From Sphingomonadaceae bacterium (GTDB lineage: Bacteria; Pseudomonadota; Alphaproteobacteria; Sphingomonadales; Sphingomonadaceae): a DNA stretch of 9,188 nt. This document shows positions 1-5,927 of this stretch, one piece after another (positions within the stretch are counted from its first letter, which is position 1; the number at the start of each line of letters is the position of its first letter). The translations under genes were made by a program, and so were the position numbers. The stretch lies in contig CANEVG010000126.1 in the NCBI GenBank assembly GCA_947442095.1, positions 1 through 9,188 on the forward strand, written 5' to 3'. The notes beneath the pieces were generated by a model. The model made no database searches, was not told the origin of the DNA, and saw nothing but the letters and a program-made list of their open reading frames with translations.

Positions 1-96
1 CGAAGATGTCCGCGAGGTCTTATCGGGATGCTGCAGGCGCAGCACCAACTCGACCAACTCAGGCTTCGTAAGCCCCTCGAGTTCCTCCCGATTCAC
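1..96 (-). CDS. IS66-family transposase, N-terminal fragment (cut by left edge)
   Basis: The minus strand reads 32 open codons from a GTG at 96 to the window edge. The peptide begins VNREELEGLTKPELVELVLR and continues with a KTSRTSS segment. This resembles the N-terminus of single-ORF IS66-family transposases, whose leader has the form EEL..LSK.EL.ELVLRLQ followed by K.SR.SSKPPSTDRK. The catalytic DDE domain would lie outside the window. An in-frame stop sits at 109-111, so the start must be between there and 96. GTG at 96 is chosen because it matches the usual family start, although no clear ribosome binding site precedes it and a CTG at 102 is also possible. Identification rests on remembered family sequence. 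Whether the IS is intact cannot be seen. Confidence 0.68.
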   Translation of the reverse strand, partial: MNREELEGLTKPELVELVLRLQHPDKTSRTSS

Positions 97-282
97 AGGC
101 AGGATGAATCACACACTGGCCGCCTTGGCAAGGGGGTGGGTAATTACATGCTGCTTGCCCTATTGAGCGACCGACCCTTAACGTCTGGCTAAAGAACAGG
201 ATATTGCAAATCGTCGCCGGGCGACCTGAATGGGTCGAACATGGACGGTCAATTGTGGTATATCTCCTAGATTTCTTGCTAT
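97..282. other. Non-coding gap between IS66 fragment and recombinase 3' end
   Basis: No convincing gene is seen. The outer end of the IS66-type element should fall here, because only about 50-150 bases normally separate the tnpC start from the IS tip. IS66-family ends usually begin GTAA, and the minus strand reads GTAATTACCC inward from 147, which makes about 147 a weak candidate tip; the other end is not available for comparison. A short hairpin, GTCGC-CGG-GCGAC, lies at 213-225 downstream of the recombinase stop. It has no T-run after it on the minus strand, so it is not a standard intrinsic terminator. An attachment half-site of the serine recombinase could also lie here but cannot be recognised from sequence alone. 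Confidence 0.3.
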
Positions 283-1971
283 TCAGAAAGCGTCAGCGAA
301 CTGCCGCGGTGGAAATAAATTTGTTTTAAAACATATGCATAAATGAGAGAGAGTTCGTCCGCAGGCTCTCTTCCACCGCCACTTCAGTCCCTGAGTGGGC
401 ACTGAGTTTGCGCCATTTTTTCCGGTCAGCACCTGTAGCAGCCGGGACTTCGATCCCATGATCCGGACCTCGCCATCTGCGACCTCAACGCGCTGGGCGA
501 GCGCACGAAGATGGTCGCGGCGATAACCACCCCCTTCAAGGCGGATATGCCGCCGCGCGGTTTCGGCCAAAGTGCGCACCATCTGCGGGGTGATGGCCTT
601 GCTGCCGGAGTTCTCAAGCATGGCCTGGGCGCGCTCGGCATCGGCCTTCGCCTGATCGCGGATGGCTTTCAGGCCATCGATGCGGTCCTTGAGCGCCGGG
701 TCGTTCAGGTCGGCAACGCCCGCCTCGATGGCGTCGTAGAGGCGCTTGAGGCGGGCTTCGGATTCCGCCGCACGCCTGTTCAGTTCGCCAATGTGCTCAT
801 GCTGGCGCTCGGATCGCTCCTGCCGCCGGTCGAGGACGGTGGCGAGGATCGTCTCCAGCCTCTCGGGCTGGAGGAGACGGTCTTCGAGATGGCTGGCGAC
901 AAGATCGTCCAACTTGTCCATCGGCACCGCCATACCTTCGCAGCCTGTCGGCCCCTGCCGGGCTTTCATCGAACAGGCGTAATAACGATAACGCCCGCCC
1001 TTGCCGGTGCGGATGGTCATGGCCCCGCCGCACTTGGCGCAGTGGATCAGGCCGGTGAGCATCGTCGGGCCGCTGATGACGGCGGATGGCGTTACCTTGG
1101 GATGGCGGGCCTTGAGCAGCGTCTGCACAGCGTCAAAGGTCTCGCGGTCTATGAGCGGTGGGACGGGCACGACCACGATCTCGCTGACGGGTTTCAGCTC
1201 TTTGGACTTGGCCCGCTTGTTGAACTCATGCTCGCCCATATAGGTGCGGCGGGTCAGGATGCGGTGGACTTGGCCGATGCCCCAACGGCCTCCGTCGCGC
1301 GTGAAGATGCGGTTGCGGTTCAGGTGGCTGACGATGTTCTTGACGCCCATCTGGCCCTTGGCGCCGTCGCCGTGGAGCGCCAGCCGGTAGATCAGGCGCA
1401 CCGTTTCGGCGTGGAGCGGGTCGATCTCCAGCTTCTTCTTGACCTTCGCGCCGCGTTGCTCGGCCGCGACGACACGGTAGCCGATGGGCGGTAGCGAGCC
1501 GTTCCAGAAGCCCTGCCGGGCGTTTTCCTTCAAGGCGCGGATGACGTGCTTGGCGTTCTCCTTGGATTGATACTCGTCGAACAGCGCCATGATCTGCCGC
1601 ATCATGACGTGCATGGGATCATCGCCCATCTCCTGGGTGATGGAGACAAGCTTCACCCCATTCTTCGCGAGCTTCCGGACGTAGAATTCCAGCTCGAAGT
1701 GATCGCGGAAGAAGCGGCTGAACGAATGGACGATCACCACGTCGAACGGCGCGGGCTTCGACGTGCCCGCCTCGATCATGCGCTGGAACTCGGGGCGCCG
1801 GTCGTTGGTCGCCGACGCGCCCGGTTCCACGTAGGCCTCGACGAGCTGGTAGCCGCGTGAAGCGCAATAGGCTTCACCCTGGCGCTTCTGATCGGGGATG
1901 GAGACATCATGCTCGGCCTGCCGCGCCGTCGAGACGCGCAAGTAAAGGGCGGCCCGTAGCGGCACGGTCAT
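283..1971 (-). CDS. Large serine recombinase (resolvase, recombinase and zinc-ribbon domains)
   Basis: This 562-residue site-specific recombinase should integrate, excise or invert DNA through a phosphoserine intermediate. The N-terminal resolvase fold (residues 6-155) contains YLRVST with nucleophile Ser14 and Arg12, and the SFSRFFRD segment with Arg86 and Arg89. The residue aligning with the resolvase Asp of the DRxxR motif is a Ser, which I believe is usual in this subfamily. A recombinase domain follows (about 158-290), then a zinc ribbon with Cys311, Cys314, Cys333 and Cys344. A charged, Ala/Glu/Arg-rich probable coiled coil spans about 375-455. This order is that of large serine integrases and transposases. 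ATG at 1971 has an AGGGAG element 9 bases upstream. The gene begins 21 bases after the 74-residue ORF, suggesting one operon. The last 40 or so residues, rich in Cys, Phe and Arg, look unlike a folded domain and may be junction sequence. Confidence 0.93.
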   Translation of the reverse strand: MTVPLRAALYLRVSTARQAEHDVSIPDQKRQGEAYCASRGYQLVEAYVEPGASATNDRRPEFQRMIEAGTSKPAPFDVVIVHSFSRFFRDHFELEFYVRKLAKNGVKLVSITQEMGDDPMHVMMRQIMALFDEYQSKENAKHVIRALKENARQGFWNGSLPPIGYRVVAAEQRGAKVKKKLEIDPLHAETVRLIYRLALHGDGAKGQMGVKNIVSHLNRNRIFTRDGGRWGIGQVHRILTRRTYMGEHEFNKRAKSKELKPVSEIVVVPVPPLIDRETFDAVQTLLKARHPKVTPSAVISGPTMLTGLIHCAKCGGAMTIRTGKGGRYRYYACSMKARQGPTGCEGMAVPMDKLDDLVASHLEDRLLQPERLETILATVLDRRQERSERQHEHIGELNRRAAESEARLKRLYDAIEAGVADLNDPALKDRIDGLKAIRDQAKADAERAQAMLENSGSKAITPQMVRTLAETARRHIRLEGGGYRRDHLRALAQRVEVADGEVRIMGSKSRLLQVLTGKNGANSVPTQGLKWRWKRACGRTLSHLCICFKTNLFPPRQFADAF

Positions 1972-1992
1972 GGTGTATGTCTCCCTGTCACA

Positions 1993-2217
1993 TCATCGGC
2001 ACGGCCCGAACAGCTCATCGAATAGATCGCCGAACCACGCCTCGAACACGTCCACCTCGGCTTCCGTGACCGGGATATGCTCTGGCCAGTCGTCGGTGAC
2101 AGTCCAGGTCGAAAGGTCATGCTTCGGCGGCCGGCCCGGAAACGGCCAAGGGTAGCCGAGCAACGCTTCAAGCTGCTCGGATGCGGTCGGCGGGCGTTCC
2201 TTGCGTGGTCTGGCCAT
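1993..2217 (-). CDS. Small conserved-looking protein of unknown function, upstream of the recombinase
   Basis: The product has 74 residues and I assign no function. The N-terminus is basic (MARPRKERPP). The middle has an aromatic/Pro segment (GYPWPFPGRPPKHD), then WTVTDDWPE, and the C-terminal third is strongly acidic and hydrophobic (EAEVDVFEAWFGDLFDELFG). The high Trp/Phe content and charge asymmetry look like a real protein rather than a shadow. The gene sits 21 bases upstream of the recombinase on the same strand, which suggests co-transcription. The ATG at 2217 lacks a good Shine-Dalgarno sequence, so initiation may be leaderless or weak. It could be an accessory factor of the recombinase, such as a directionality factor or regulator, but that is inferred only from position. 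An overlapping longer frame (1968-2354) has unnatural composition and was not chosen. Confidence 0.62.
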   Translation of the reverse strand: MARPRKERPPTASEQLEALLGYPWPFPGRPPKHDLSTWTVTDDWPEHIPVTEAEVDVFEAWFGDLFDELFGPCR

Positions 2218-2283
2218 TGGTCCAGAATCGCCGAACGAAGCTCTGGAAAGAATAGCCTTTTTCTACGCTGGAAACCTCCGCGC

Positions 2284-2305
2284 GCCGTGGCGCAATAATA
2301 CTTGC
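2284..2305 (-). repeat. 22-bp dispersed repeat, copy B, upstream of the 74-residue ORF/recombinase operon
   Basis: This stretch matches 5369-5390 at 19 of 22 positions in the same orientation. On the plus strand both start GCCGTGGCG and end AATACTTGC, and the differences are confined to the middle. It lies 67-88 bases upstream of the 74-residue ORF start, in the 133-base gap after tacT. An 11-base word, ACGGCGTAGGG, occurs close by here (2327-2337) and close to the other copy (5359-5369), on opposite sides of the 22-mer. Position and orientation suggest a shared operator or promoter element, which is inference. Confidence 0.6.
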
Positions 2306-2350
2306 GCGCGGCGACGCGGGGCGGAAACGGCGTAGGGAGGGAGGCGGTCG

Positions 2351-2857
2351 TCATGGCGATACCAGGCTCAACGCCGTCGCCACCGGCAGATAGAGGGTGC
2401 GTGGCCGCCGCACCAAAGGCGCGAAACCGAAGGCTGCGTAGAAGGCCGCCGCACTGTCGTCGATGGCGTCAGCGAAGATGGCGTGCGCTCCGATGGGTGC
2501 AGTCGCCACGGTCTTGATGGCGTCAAACAACAAGGCTTCTCCGATCCCTTGTCCGGCATAGTCGCTATGGCGGCCAAGCCAGCCGATCAGCACTGCCGGG
2601 ACGGTCGGGTAGCGCGGCAGTTTCTTCGCCAGCGGCTCAGGAACCTCGTTCAACGGCACATTGCTGGACGACAGGGTGTAGAAGCCCGCCACCCGATCCG
2701 TTGCGATCTCCCTGGCGACGAAGCAGGTGGCGTATTTACGCTTCACGTCCTGGGAGACGGTCTCACGGAAATAGCTGTCGATCCGGTCGTTGCCGCAGGT
2801 GAAGTCATCGCGCTTGTGCGCCTTCGCCAGCGGCTCGATGACGAAGCGGACGCTCAC
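2351..2857 (-). CDS. tacT: GNAT acetyltransferase toxin, TacT-like
   Basis: The 168-residue protein belongs to the GNAT toxins of the TacT/AtaT type, which use acetyl-CoA to acetylate the amino group of aminoacyl-tRNAs and block translation. The N-terminus carries the family signature of a short hydrophobic strand followed by FTCGNDRIDSYF (residues 19-30). The acetyl-CoA loop is YAGQGIGEALL (100-110, with the GQGIG turn at 102-106). FYAAFGF (139-145) contains Tyr140, which matches the catalytic Tyr position reported for TacT. Length is normal for the family and no lesion is visible, so it looks intact. The GTG start at 2857 overlaps the antitoxin stop by four bases (GTGA), indicating translational coupling and co-expression with the antitoxin. 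In a mobile element such pairs commonly act as maintenance modules. The exact tRNA target cannot be inferred. Confidence 0.9.
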   Translation of the reverse strand: MSVRFVIEPLAKAHKRDDFTCGNDRIDSYFRETVSQDVKRKYATCFVAREIATDRVAGFYTLSSSNVPLNEVPEPLAKKLPRYPTVPAVLIGWLGRHSDYAGQGIGEALLFDAIKTVATAPIGAHAIFADAIDDSAAAFYAAFGFAPLVRRPRTLYLPVATALSLVSP

Positions 2858-3144
2858 CGGCGCTCGATCAGCTCGGCATGGCGCTTCGCCGCACGAGCCA
2901 GCCGCGCGTTCGGCTGGGGCGGATTGATCAGCGCCTCGGCGAAGCGGATTTGGTCCTCGCGCGCGAGGCGCATGATGTCGGCGTCCTCGACAACGCGGCG
3001 GGCGTCCTCGCCGGCCGTGGCGATGAGATAGCCGGTCAGGGTCATGCCGCGCAGGCGGGCAGCGCGCTGCATCTGGTCGTAGACCAGGACCGGGACGCGT
3101 GCTTCCAATCGGGCGGTCTCGGCTTCGATTTGGGGCTTGGGCAT
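2854..3144 (-). CDS. tacA: DUF1778 ribbon-helix-helix antitoxin, TacA-like
   Basis: The 96-residue protein has the DUF1778 layout. An N-terminal ribbon-helix-helix (about residues 8-50) reads TARLEARVPVLVYDQMQRAA and then RGMTLTGYLI. The C-terminal tail contains a DQIRFAEALINPP segment that in TacA-like antitoxins wraps and inhibits the GNAT toxin. It should neutralise the downstream acetyltransferase and repress its own promoter. The ATG at 3144 is chosen because a perfect AAGGAGG (plus-strand 3150-3156) sits five bases upstream. The reading frame continues 20 codons further upstream, but those codons run through the promoter and operator and are not credible. The gene lies 56 bases beyond the relaxase stop but has its own promoter. 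Confidence 0.9.
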   Translation of the reverse strand: MPKPQIEAETARLEARVPVLVYDQMQRAARLRGMTLTGYLIATAGEDARRVVEDADIMRLAREDQIRFAEALINPPQPNARLARAAKRHAELIERR

Positions 3145-3165
3145 GGGGGCCTCCTTCGGCTCCAA

Positions 3166-3194
3166 TATATACGGCATAATGCCGTATCGTTCAA
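3166..3194 (-). promoter_or_regulatory. Sigma-70-type promoter of the tacA-tacT operon
   Basis: On the minus strand TTGAAC (3189-3194) and TATATA (3166-3171) are separated by exactly 17 bases. Both hexamers are close to the consensus. The predicted transcript would start near 3159, just upstream of the AAGGAGG ribosome binding site of tacA. The -35 box lies seven bases beyond the relaxase stop codon, so the TA pair can be expressed independently of the transfer gene. Confidence 0.72.
3169..3187. promoter_or_regulatory. Palindromic operator in the tacAT promoter
   Basis: ATACGGCATAATGCCGTAT is a perfect inverted repeat with 9-base arms and a single central base. It fills the spacer between the -35 and -10 boxes and overlaps the -10. 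Ribbon-helix-helix antitoxins of TacA type bind such palindromes and repress by occlusion, so this is the expected autoregulatory site. Binding by this antitoxin is inferred. Confidence 0.78.
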
Positions 3195-3200
3195 GATGGA

Positions 3201-5312
3201 TCAAAGCCCCAGTCCGATCTGCCGATTGCGGCTAAAACTCCATTCGATGCCGCCGTCGTCGCGACGGACGCCGCTGATGTGTTGGTCGAGACGCTTTTCC
3301 AGCACAGGCTGCCAGGGCACGAGCTGGAAGCCGAGTCCGTCCTCAAGCATGGCGAAGCGCCCGCTGGCGAGATTAGCGACGCCCGCCAGCCGGCCGGAGA
3401 CATACTCGCCGGGCCCAGACGGGCTGTAGGTCAGTCCACGCTCGGCGGCCATCTCTTTGCCGACTCGATCGATCTCCTGGCGCTCTAGCGCTGCGACCGT
3501 GCGCCGGGGAATGGAAATGAGACCGTCCTTCACGCTGGCATGGCCCATTTCGACGAGCCGGGCCGCGCGCCGGTCGAGCGCGGCGTTCACCTCCCGGCCG
3601 AAGCCGGTTCCGGCAAGGGGCAGATGGTCTTTCGCAACCAGCTCCCTGTCGAGCCAGGTCGCGCCGTCGCTGCCAACCTGCCGGTCGAGGTCGAGCGTGG
3701 ACAGCGTGCGGATGCCGAAATCCTTGGGCCGGCCGGGGGCGTCATATGCGATGCCCCGCTCGGCGATGTCGCCGGGGATTTTCCAATGGTCGGCGTCGAT
3801 GCGCTCGACATGCCCGGCGCGGCGCAAGACTTCCAGCCGGCGCACATGGGAGCGAATGAAGGCGTCGGGATCGCCGTTACGCTGCTCGATGATGTCCCGC
3901 GTCGCTTCCAGATGCAGGCTCGGCTGGTAGATGCCGCCGTTGGCCTCCGCCATGATCTGGATGTTGACGTCCGCCGGCCGGGACTCGGCCTTGGTCGCCA
4001 CCGGGTCGAGCGCGACGATGTGGCCGCGTCTGATCTCGTCGAGGCGGCCGGCGTCCGCCATCTCGACATAGTGGGTGCGCCCGTCCACGCCATCGATGAC
4101 GAGGTGCAGCCGGTCGCCCATCTCGTCGCCGGCCAGGCCCTTGGCGAGCACGCGGCCCACGATCGGTTCGGTGATCTGCTTGCCGTGCGCAACATATTGC
4201 GCGGAGGCGCGTTCGTCGGCGAGGCCGTGGTCTGCCAGCGCCCGGTGCATGGTCTTGATGATATCGCCGCGCTCGCCCAGTTCGCGCAAGGTCGGCTCGG
4301 CCTGTGCTGAGATGGACCAGCGGCCAACCTCCACCTCGGTCGCCAGCCCCATGCTTTCCAGCCGGCGCGCGCGGGCGATCAGCAGCGCCCGGTTCCGCCG
4401 CGCCGTCTCCAGCATGTCCCGGTCGGGGCGCAGATCGGCGAGGGCCTGGCTCGCCTCCTGTTCGGCGATCAGCATACGGTCCAGGCGAGTGAACCGCTCG
4501 GCGTCCACCTCGCGCTCAAGCTGGCGGCTGACCTCCTGCTCGGTCTGCCGGCCCAGCTCCAGCGTGACGATCTCGCTGGCCCGCTCGCGGATGCCGTGAG
4601 CGATGTAGTCGCCGGCGATGTTGAGTATCTTCCCGTCGTCGGTAACGCCGCGCAGCAGGATGTGGGTGTGCGAGTGACCGGTGTTGTGGTGATCGACCGC
4701 GATCCAGTCGAGCTTGCTGCCGAGGTCCGCCTCCATCGCCTTCATCAGATCGCGGGTGGTCTCCCGCAAGTCGGCCAACTCTACGCCGTCCTCGGCGGAG
4801 ACGATGAAGCGAAATTGGTGGCGGTCTTCGCGGCCCCGGTCGAGGAAGGTGCTGCCGTCCACGGCGTCGCGCTCGGCCGAATAGACCTGTCCCTTCTCGC
4901 CGTCGCGGTTGACGCCATCGCGCTCCAAATAGCGCAGGTGGGCGTCCACCGCCTTCGCGCTGACGAACGACCGTCCGCGCGCCGCCCCGCGCTGCGGGTT
5001 GAGCTTCACGATCCGCGCCTTCACGGTCACGCGTCGGGCGCGGGTCCGCACGCCGCTGGCGTCCCGGCTCCAGGCGCTCCGGCCCTTCAGCCCGGCGGCG
5101 GCCGTAGCGCCTCGGCCTCGCGCATTGAACCGGCCGCTTCCCTTCCCGGCCGAGCCCAGCCGATTGGGGTCGCCGCCGGCGCGCCGGATAGCCTGATGCA
5201 CCTCGGCCAGGAACGTCTTCGGGCGCGGCCGGACGGCGCGCGTGGTGCGCCCGCCAGCCCGGTCGCGGACCCGGCCCGGACGGATGCGGAAATGGTCTTC
5301 TTCGGTCGCCAT
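3201..5312 (-). CDS. Relaxase/mobilization nuclease with DUF3363-like C-terminal region (VirD2/RlxS-like)
   Basis: With the ATG at 5312 the protein has 703 residues, the usual size for relaxases with a C-terminal DUF3363. It should nick one strand at oriT, bind its 5' end covalently through Tyr and pilot it into the recipient. The N-terminus is basic and disordered (residues 10-105, rich in Arg, Gly and Ala). The relaxase core follows: AVDAHLRYLERDG carries the likely catalytic Tyr128, FRFIVSAEDG (167-176) is a conserved strand, and DHHNTGHSHTHILLRG (207-222) is the metal-binding His motif with H213, H215 and H217. The rest (about 250-703) fits DUF3363, with Arg-rich and Glu-rich helices. The frame stays open upstream to 5600, but that stretch holds repeats and the oriT candidate, so MATEED at 5312 is preferred; no strong ribosome site is seen. 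No coupling protein or mating-pair genes are adjacent. It resembles RlxS of rhizobial ICEs, from memory. Confidence 0.9.
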   Translation of the reverse strand: MATEEDHFRIRPGRVRDRAGGRTTRAVRPRPKTFLAEVHQAIRRAGGDPNRLGSAGKGSGRFNARGRGATAAAGLKGRSAWSRDASGVRTRARRVTVKARIVKLNPQRGAARGRSFVSAKAVDAHLRYLERDGVNRDGEKGQVYSAERDAVDGSTFLDRGREDRHQFRFIVSAEDGVELADLRETTRDLMKAMEADLGSKLDWIAVDHHNTGHSHTHILLRGVTDDGKILNIAGDYIAHGIRERASEIVTLELGRQTEQEVSRQLEREVDAERFTRLDRMLIAEQEASQALADLRPDRDMLETARRNRALLIARARRLESMGLATEVEVGRWSISAQAEPTLRELGERGDIIKTMHRALADHGLADERASAQYVAHGKQITEPIVGRVLAKGLAGDEMGDRLHLVIDGVDGRTHYVEMADAGRLDEIRRGHIVALDPVATKAESRPADVNIQIMAEANGGIYQPSLHLEATRDIIEQRNGDPDAFIRSHVRRLEVLRRAGHVERIDADHWKIPGDIAERGIAYDAPGRPKDFGIRTLSTLDLDRQVGSDGATWLDRELVAKDHLPLAGTGFGREVNAALDRRAARLVEMGHASVKDGLISIPRRTVAALERQEIDRVGKEMAAERGLTYSPSGPGEYVSGRLAGVANLASGRFAMLEDGLGFQLVPWQPVLEKRLDQHISGVRRDDGGIEWSFSRNRQIGLGL

Positions 5313-5368
5313 GATGCGACGATTGGAAGATAAAACGGACGACACAAGGTCGAAAATGACGGCGTAGG

Positions 5369-5390
5369 GCCGTGGCGTAGAAATACTTGC
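5369..5390 (-). repeat. 22-bp dispersed repeat, copy A, upstream of the relaxase
   Basis: This element matches 2284-2305 at 19 of 22 positions and lies 57-78 bases upstream of the relaxase ATG, a distance close to that of the other copy from its gene. Here the repeat is followed on the plus strand by TGTAGAGTAGAAACGGCG, which creates two GTAGAAA words two helical turns apart. The duplicated arrangement in front of two genes of the same element suggests binding of a common regulator encoded elsewhere on the element. Confidence 0.6.
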
Positions 5391-5545
5391 TGTAGAGTAG
5401 AAACGGCGGAACGGCGCACCACGCACATTGGCGGCGCCACCCAAAATGCCATTGAAAACATTGCAGAAATCGACTTCTCCGGCACCAACGCACCTTGCCC
5501 CTATGCCGGACAGCCGCCAAAAAACAATGTGCAGACAAACACTTA

Positions 5546-5590
5546 GGAACGAAGTTCCGGCAGCGAGGCAACTCGCTTTATCTTGCCCTC
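5546..5590 (+). other. Candidate origin of transfer (oriT) with nic site
   Basis: Two small hairpins lie in series: GGAAC-GAA-GTTCC (5546-5558) and GCGAG-GCAA-CTCGC (5563-5576). Three bases later comes TATCTTGCCCTC (5579-5590), which differs by one base in its core from the IncP/VirD2 nic consensus TATCCTG|C. The predicted nick is between G5585 and C5586, nine bases from the hairpin, similar to the spacing in IncP-type origins. The relaxase gene starts 234 bases to the left on the minus strand. With this polarity the relaxase gene would enter the recipient last, the usual arrangement. The family (MOBP) fits the nic type. Nicking is inferred, not shown. Confidence 0.55.
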
Positions 5591-5695
5591 CTATTCGCAC
5601 TCTTCTTCGGGGCTCACATCAAACTCAGACGACACCCATGCCGCCGGATCAAAGCCGCAAATGCGCCGTTGCTGAAAAAAGCTATTTCGTCCTAA

Positions 5696-5728
5696 ATGGC
5701 CGCATGAATCGCCACAGGAATCGGCCAT
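5696..5728. promoter_or_regulatory. Inverted repeat spanning the ribosome binding site and start of the Phd-like gene
   Basis: ATGGCCG (5696-5702) and CGGCCAT (5722-5728) are perfect 7-base inverted arms with a 19-base spacer. The right arm includes the first two bases of the start codon and the spacer includes the AGGA ribosome binding sequence (5716-5719). GAATCG also occurs twice, 12 bases apart (5706-5711 and 5718-5723). This could be an operator for the Phd-like protein, or an RNA hairpin that hides the start. Both readings are inference. Confidence 0.4.
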
Positions 5729-5927
5729 GAAAACCATGTCGGCGCGCGAGGCGAAGAACGCCTTTGGGCTGATGATCGATACCGCACGCGCTCAGCCGGT
5801 GCTGATTGAAAAGCACGGGCGCGGCGTCGTGGTGGTGGTCGCGGTGGAAGAATATGAGCGGCTGACCGTCGGCTTGGCGGCCAAAGGAAAGGCCGCTGAA
5901 CGGGGTGCGGAGGCTGCCAGAAAGTGA
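5727..5927 (+). CDS. Phd/YefM-family antitoxin-like protein, no toxin partner visible
   Basis: This 66-residue protein shows the Phd/YefM N-terminal DNA-binding fold: MKTMSAREAKNAFGLMIDTA, then PVLIEKHGRGVVVVVAVEEYERL, the strand-helix pattern that ends the dimer domain. Phd/YefM proteins normally bind an operator and neutralise a Doc or RelE-type toxin through a C-terminal helix. Here the C-terminal part (about residue 50 on) is a short Ala/Lys/Glu-rich tail and no toxin gene follows. Instead its TGA overlaps the GTG start of the restriction R-subunit gene by four bases. It may therefore act as a transcriptional or translational regulator of that gene, by inference from context. ATG at 5727 has AGGA seven bases upstream. 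Alternatively it is a leftover antitoxin whose partner was lost, though the tight overlap argues against a recent deletion. Confidence 0.83.
   Translation: MKTMSAREAKNAFGLMIDTARAQPVLIEKHGRGVVVVVAVEEYERLTVGLAAKGKAAERGAEAARK

Larger units (their letters stand above)
5313..5726. other. Divergent intergenic transfer-control region
   Basis: This 414-base gap separates the divergently transcribed relaxase and Phd-like gene. Going right from the relaxase start it holds the word ACGGCGTAGGG (5359-5369), copy A of the 22-bp repeat (5369-5390), and two GTAGAAA words spaced 20 bases apart (5377-5383 and 5397-5403). Then come two hairpins and an IncP-like nic sequence (5546-5590), and an inverted repeat around the Phd-like start (5696-5728). 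Open frames crossing it have no recognisable protein features. I see no strong promoter hexamers for either gene. Confidence 0.55.

Noticed and set aside
213..225. GTCGC-CGG-GCGAC hairpin as a terminator of the recombinase operon
   Set aside because: The stem is short and there is no T-run on the 3' side in the direction of transcription.
511..1494. Long plus-strand open frame of 327 codons
   Set aside because: It is antisense to the serine recombinase, has repetitive Ala/Gly/Val-rich composition and matches no family. High GC explains its length.
1968..2354. Minus-strand frame of 128 codons overlapping the 74-residue ORF
   Set aside because: Its composition is Arg/Pro/Ser-rich and shadow-like. 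The 74-residue frame has a more natural sequence and better spacing to the recombinase.
3540..4310. Plus-strand open frame of 256 codons
   Set aside because: It is antisense to the relaxase DUF3363 region and has no recognisable motifs.
5313..5600. 96-codon upstream extension of the relaxase frame
   Set aside because: The stretch contains the 22-bp repeat and the oriT candidate, and the family N-terminus fits MATEED at 5312.
5428..5730. Open frame of 100 codons ending in an ATGA overlap with the Phd-like start
   Set aside because: It has no ribosome site and low-complexity composition, and it runs across the oriT candidate. The overlap is probably chance.
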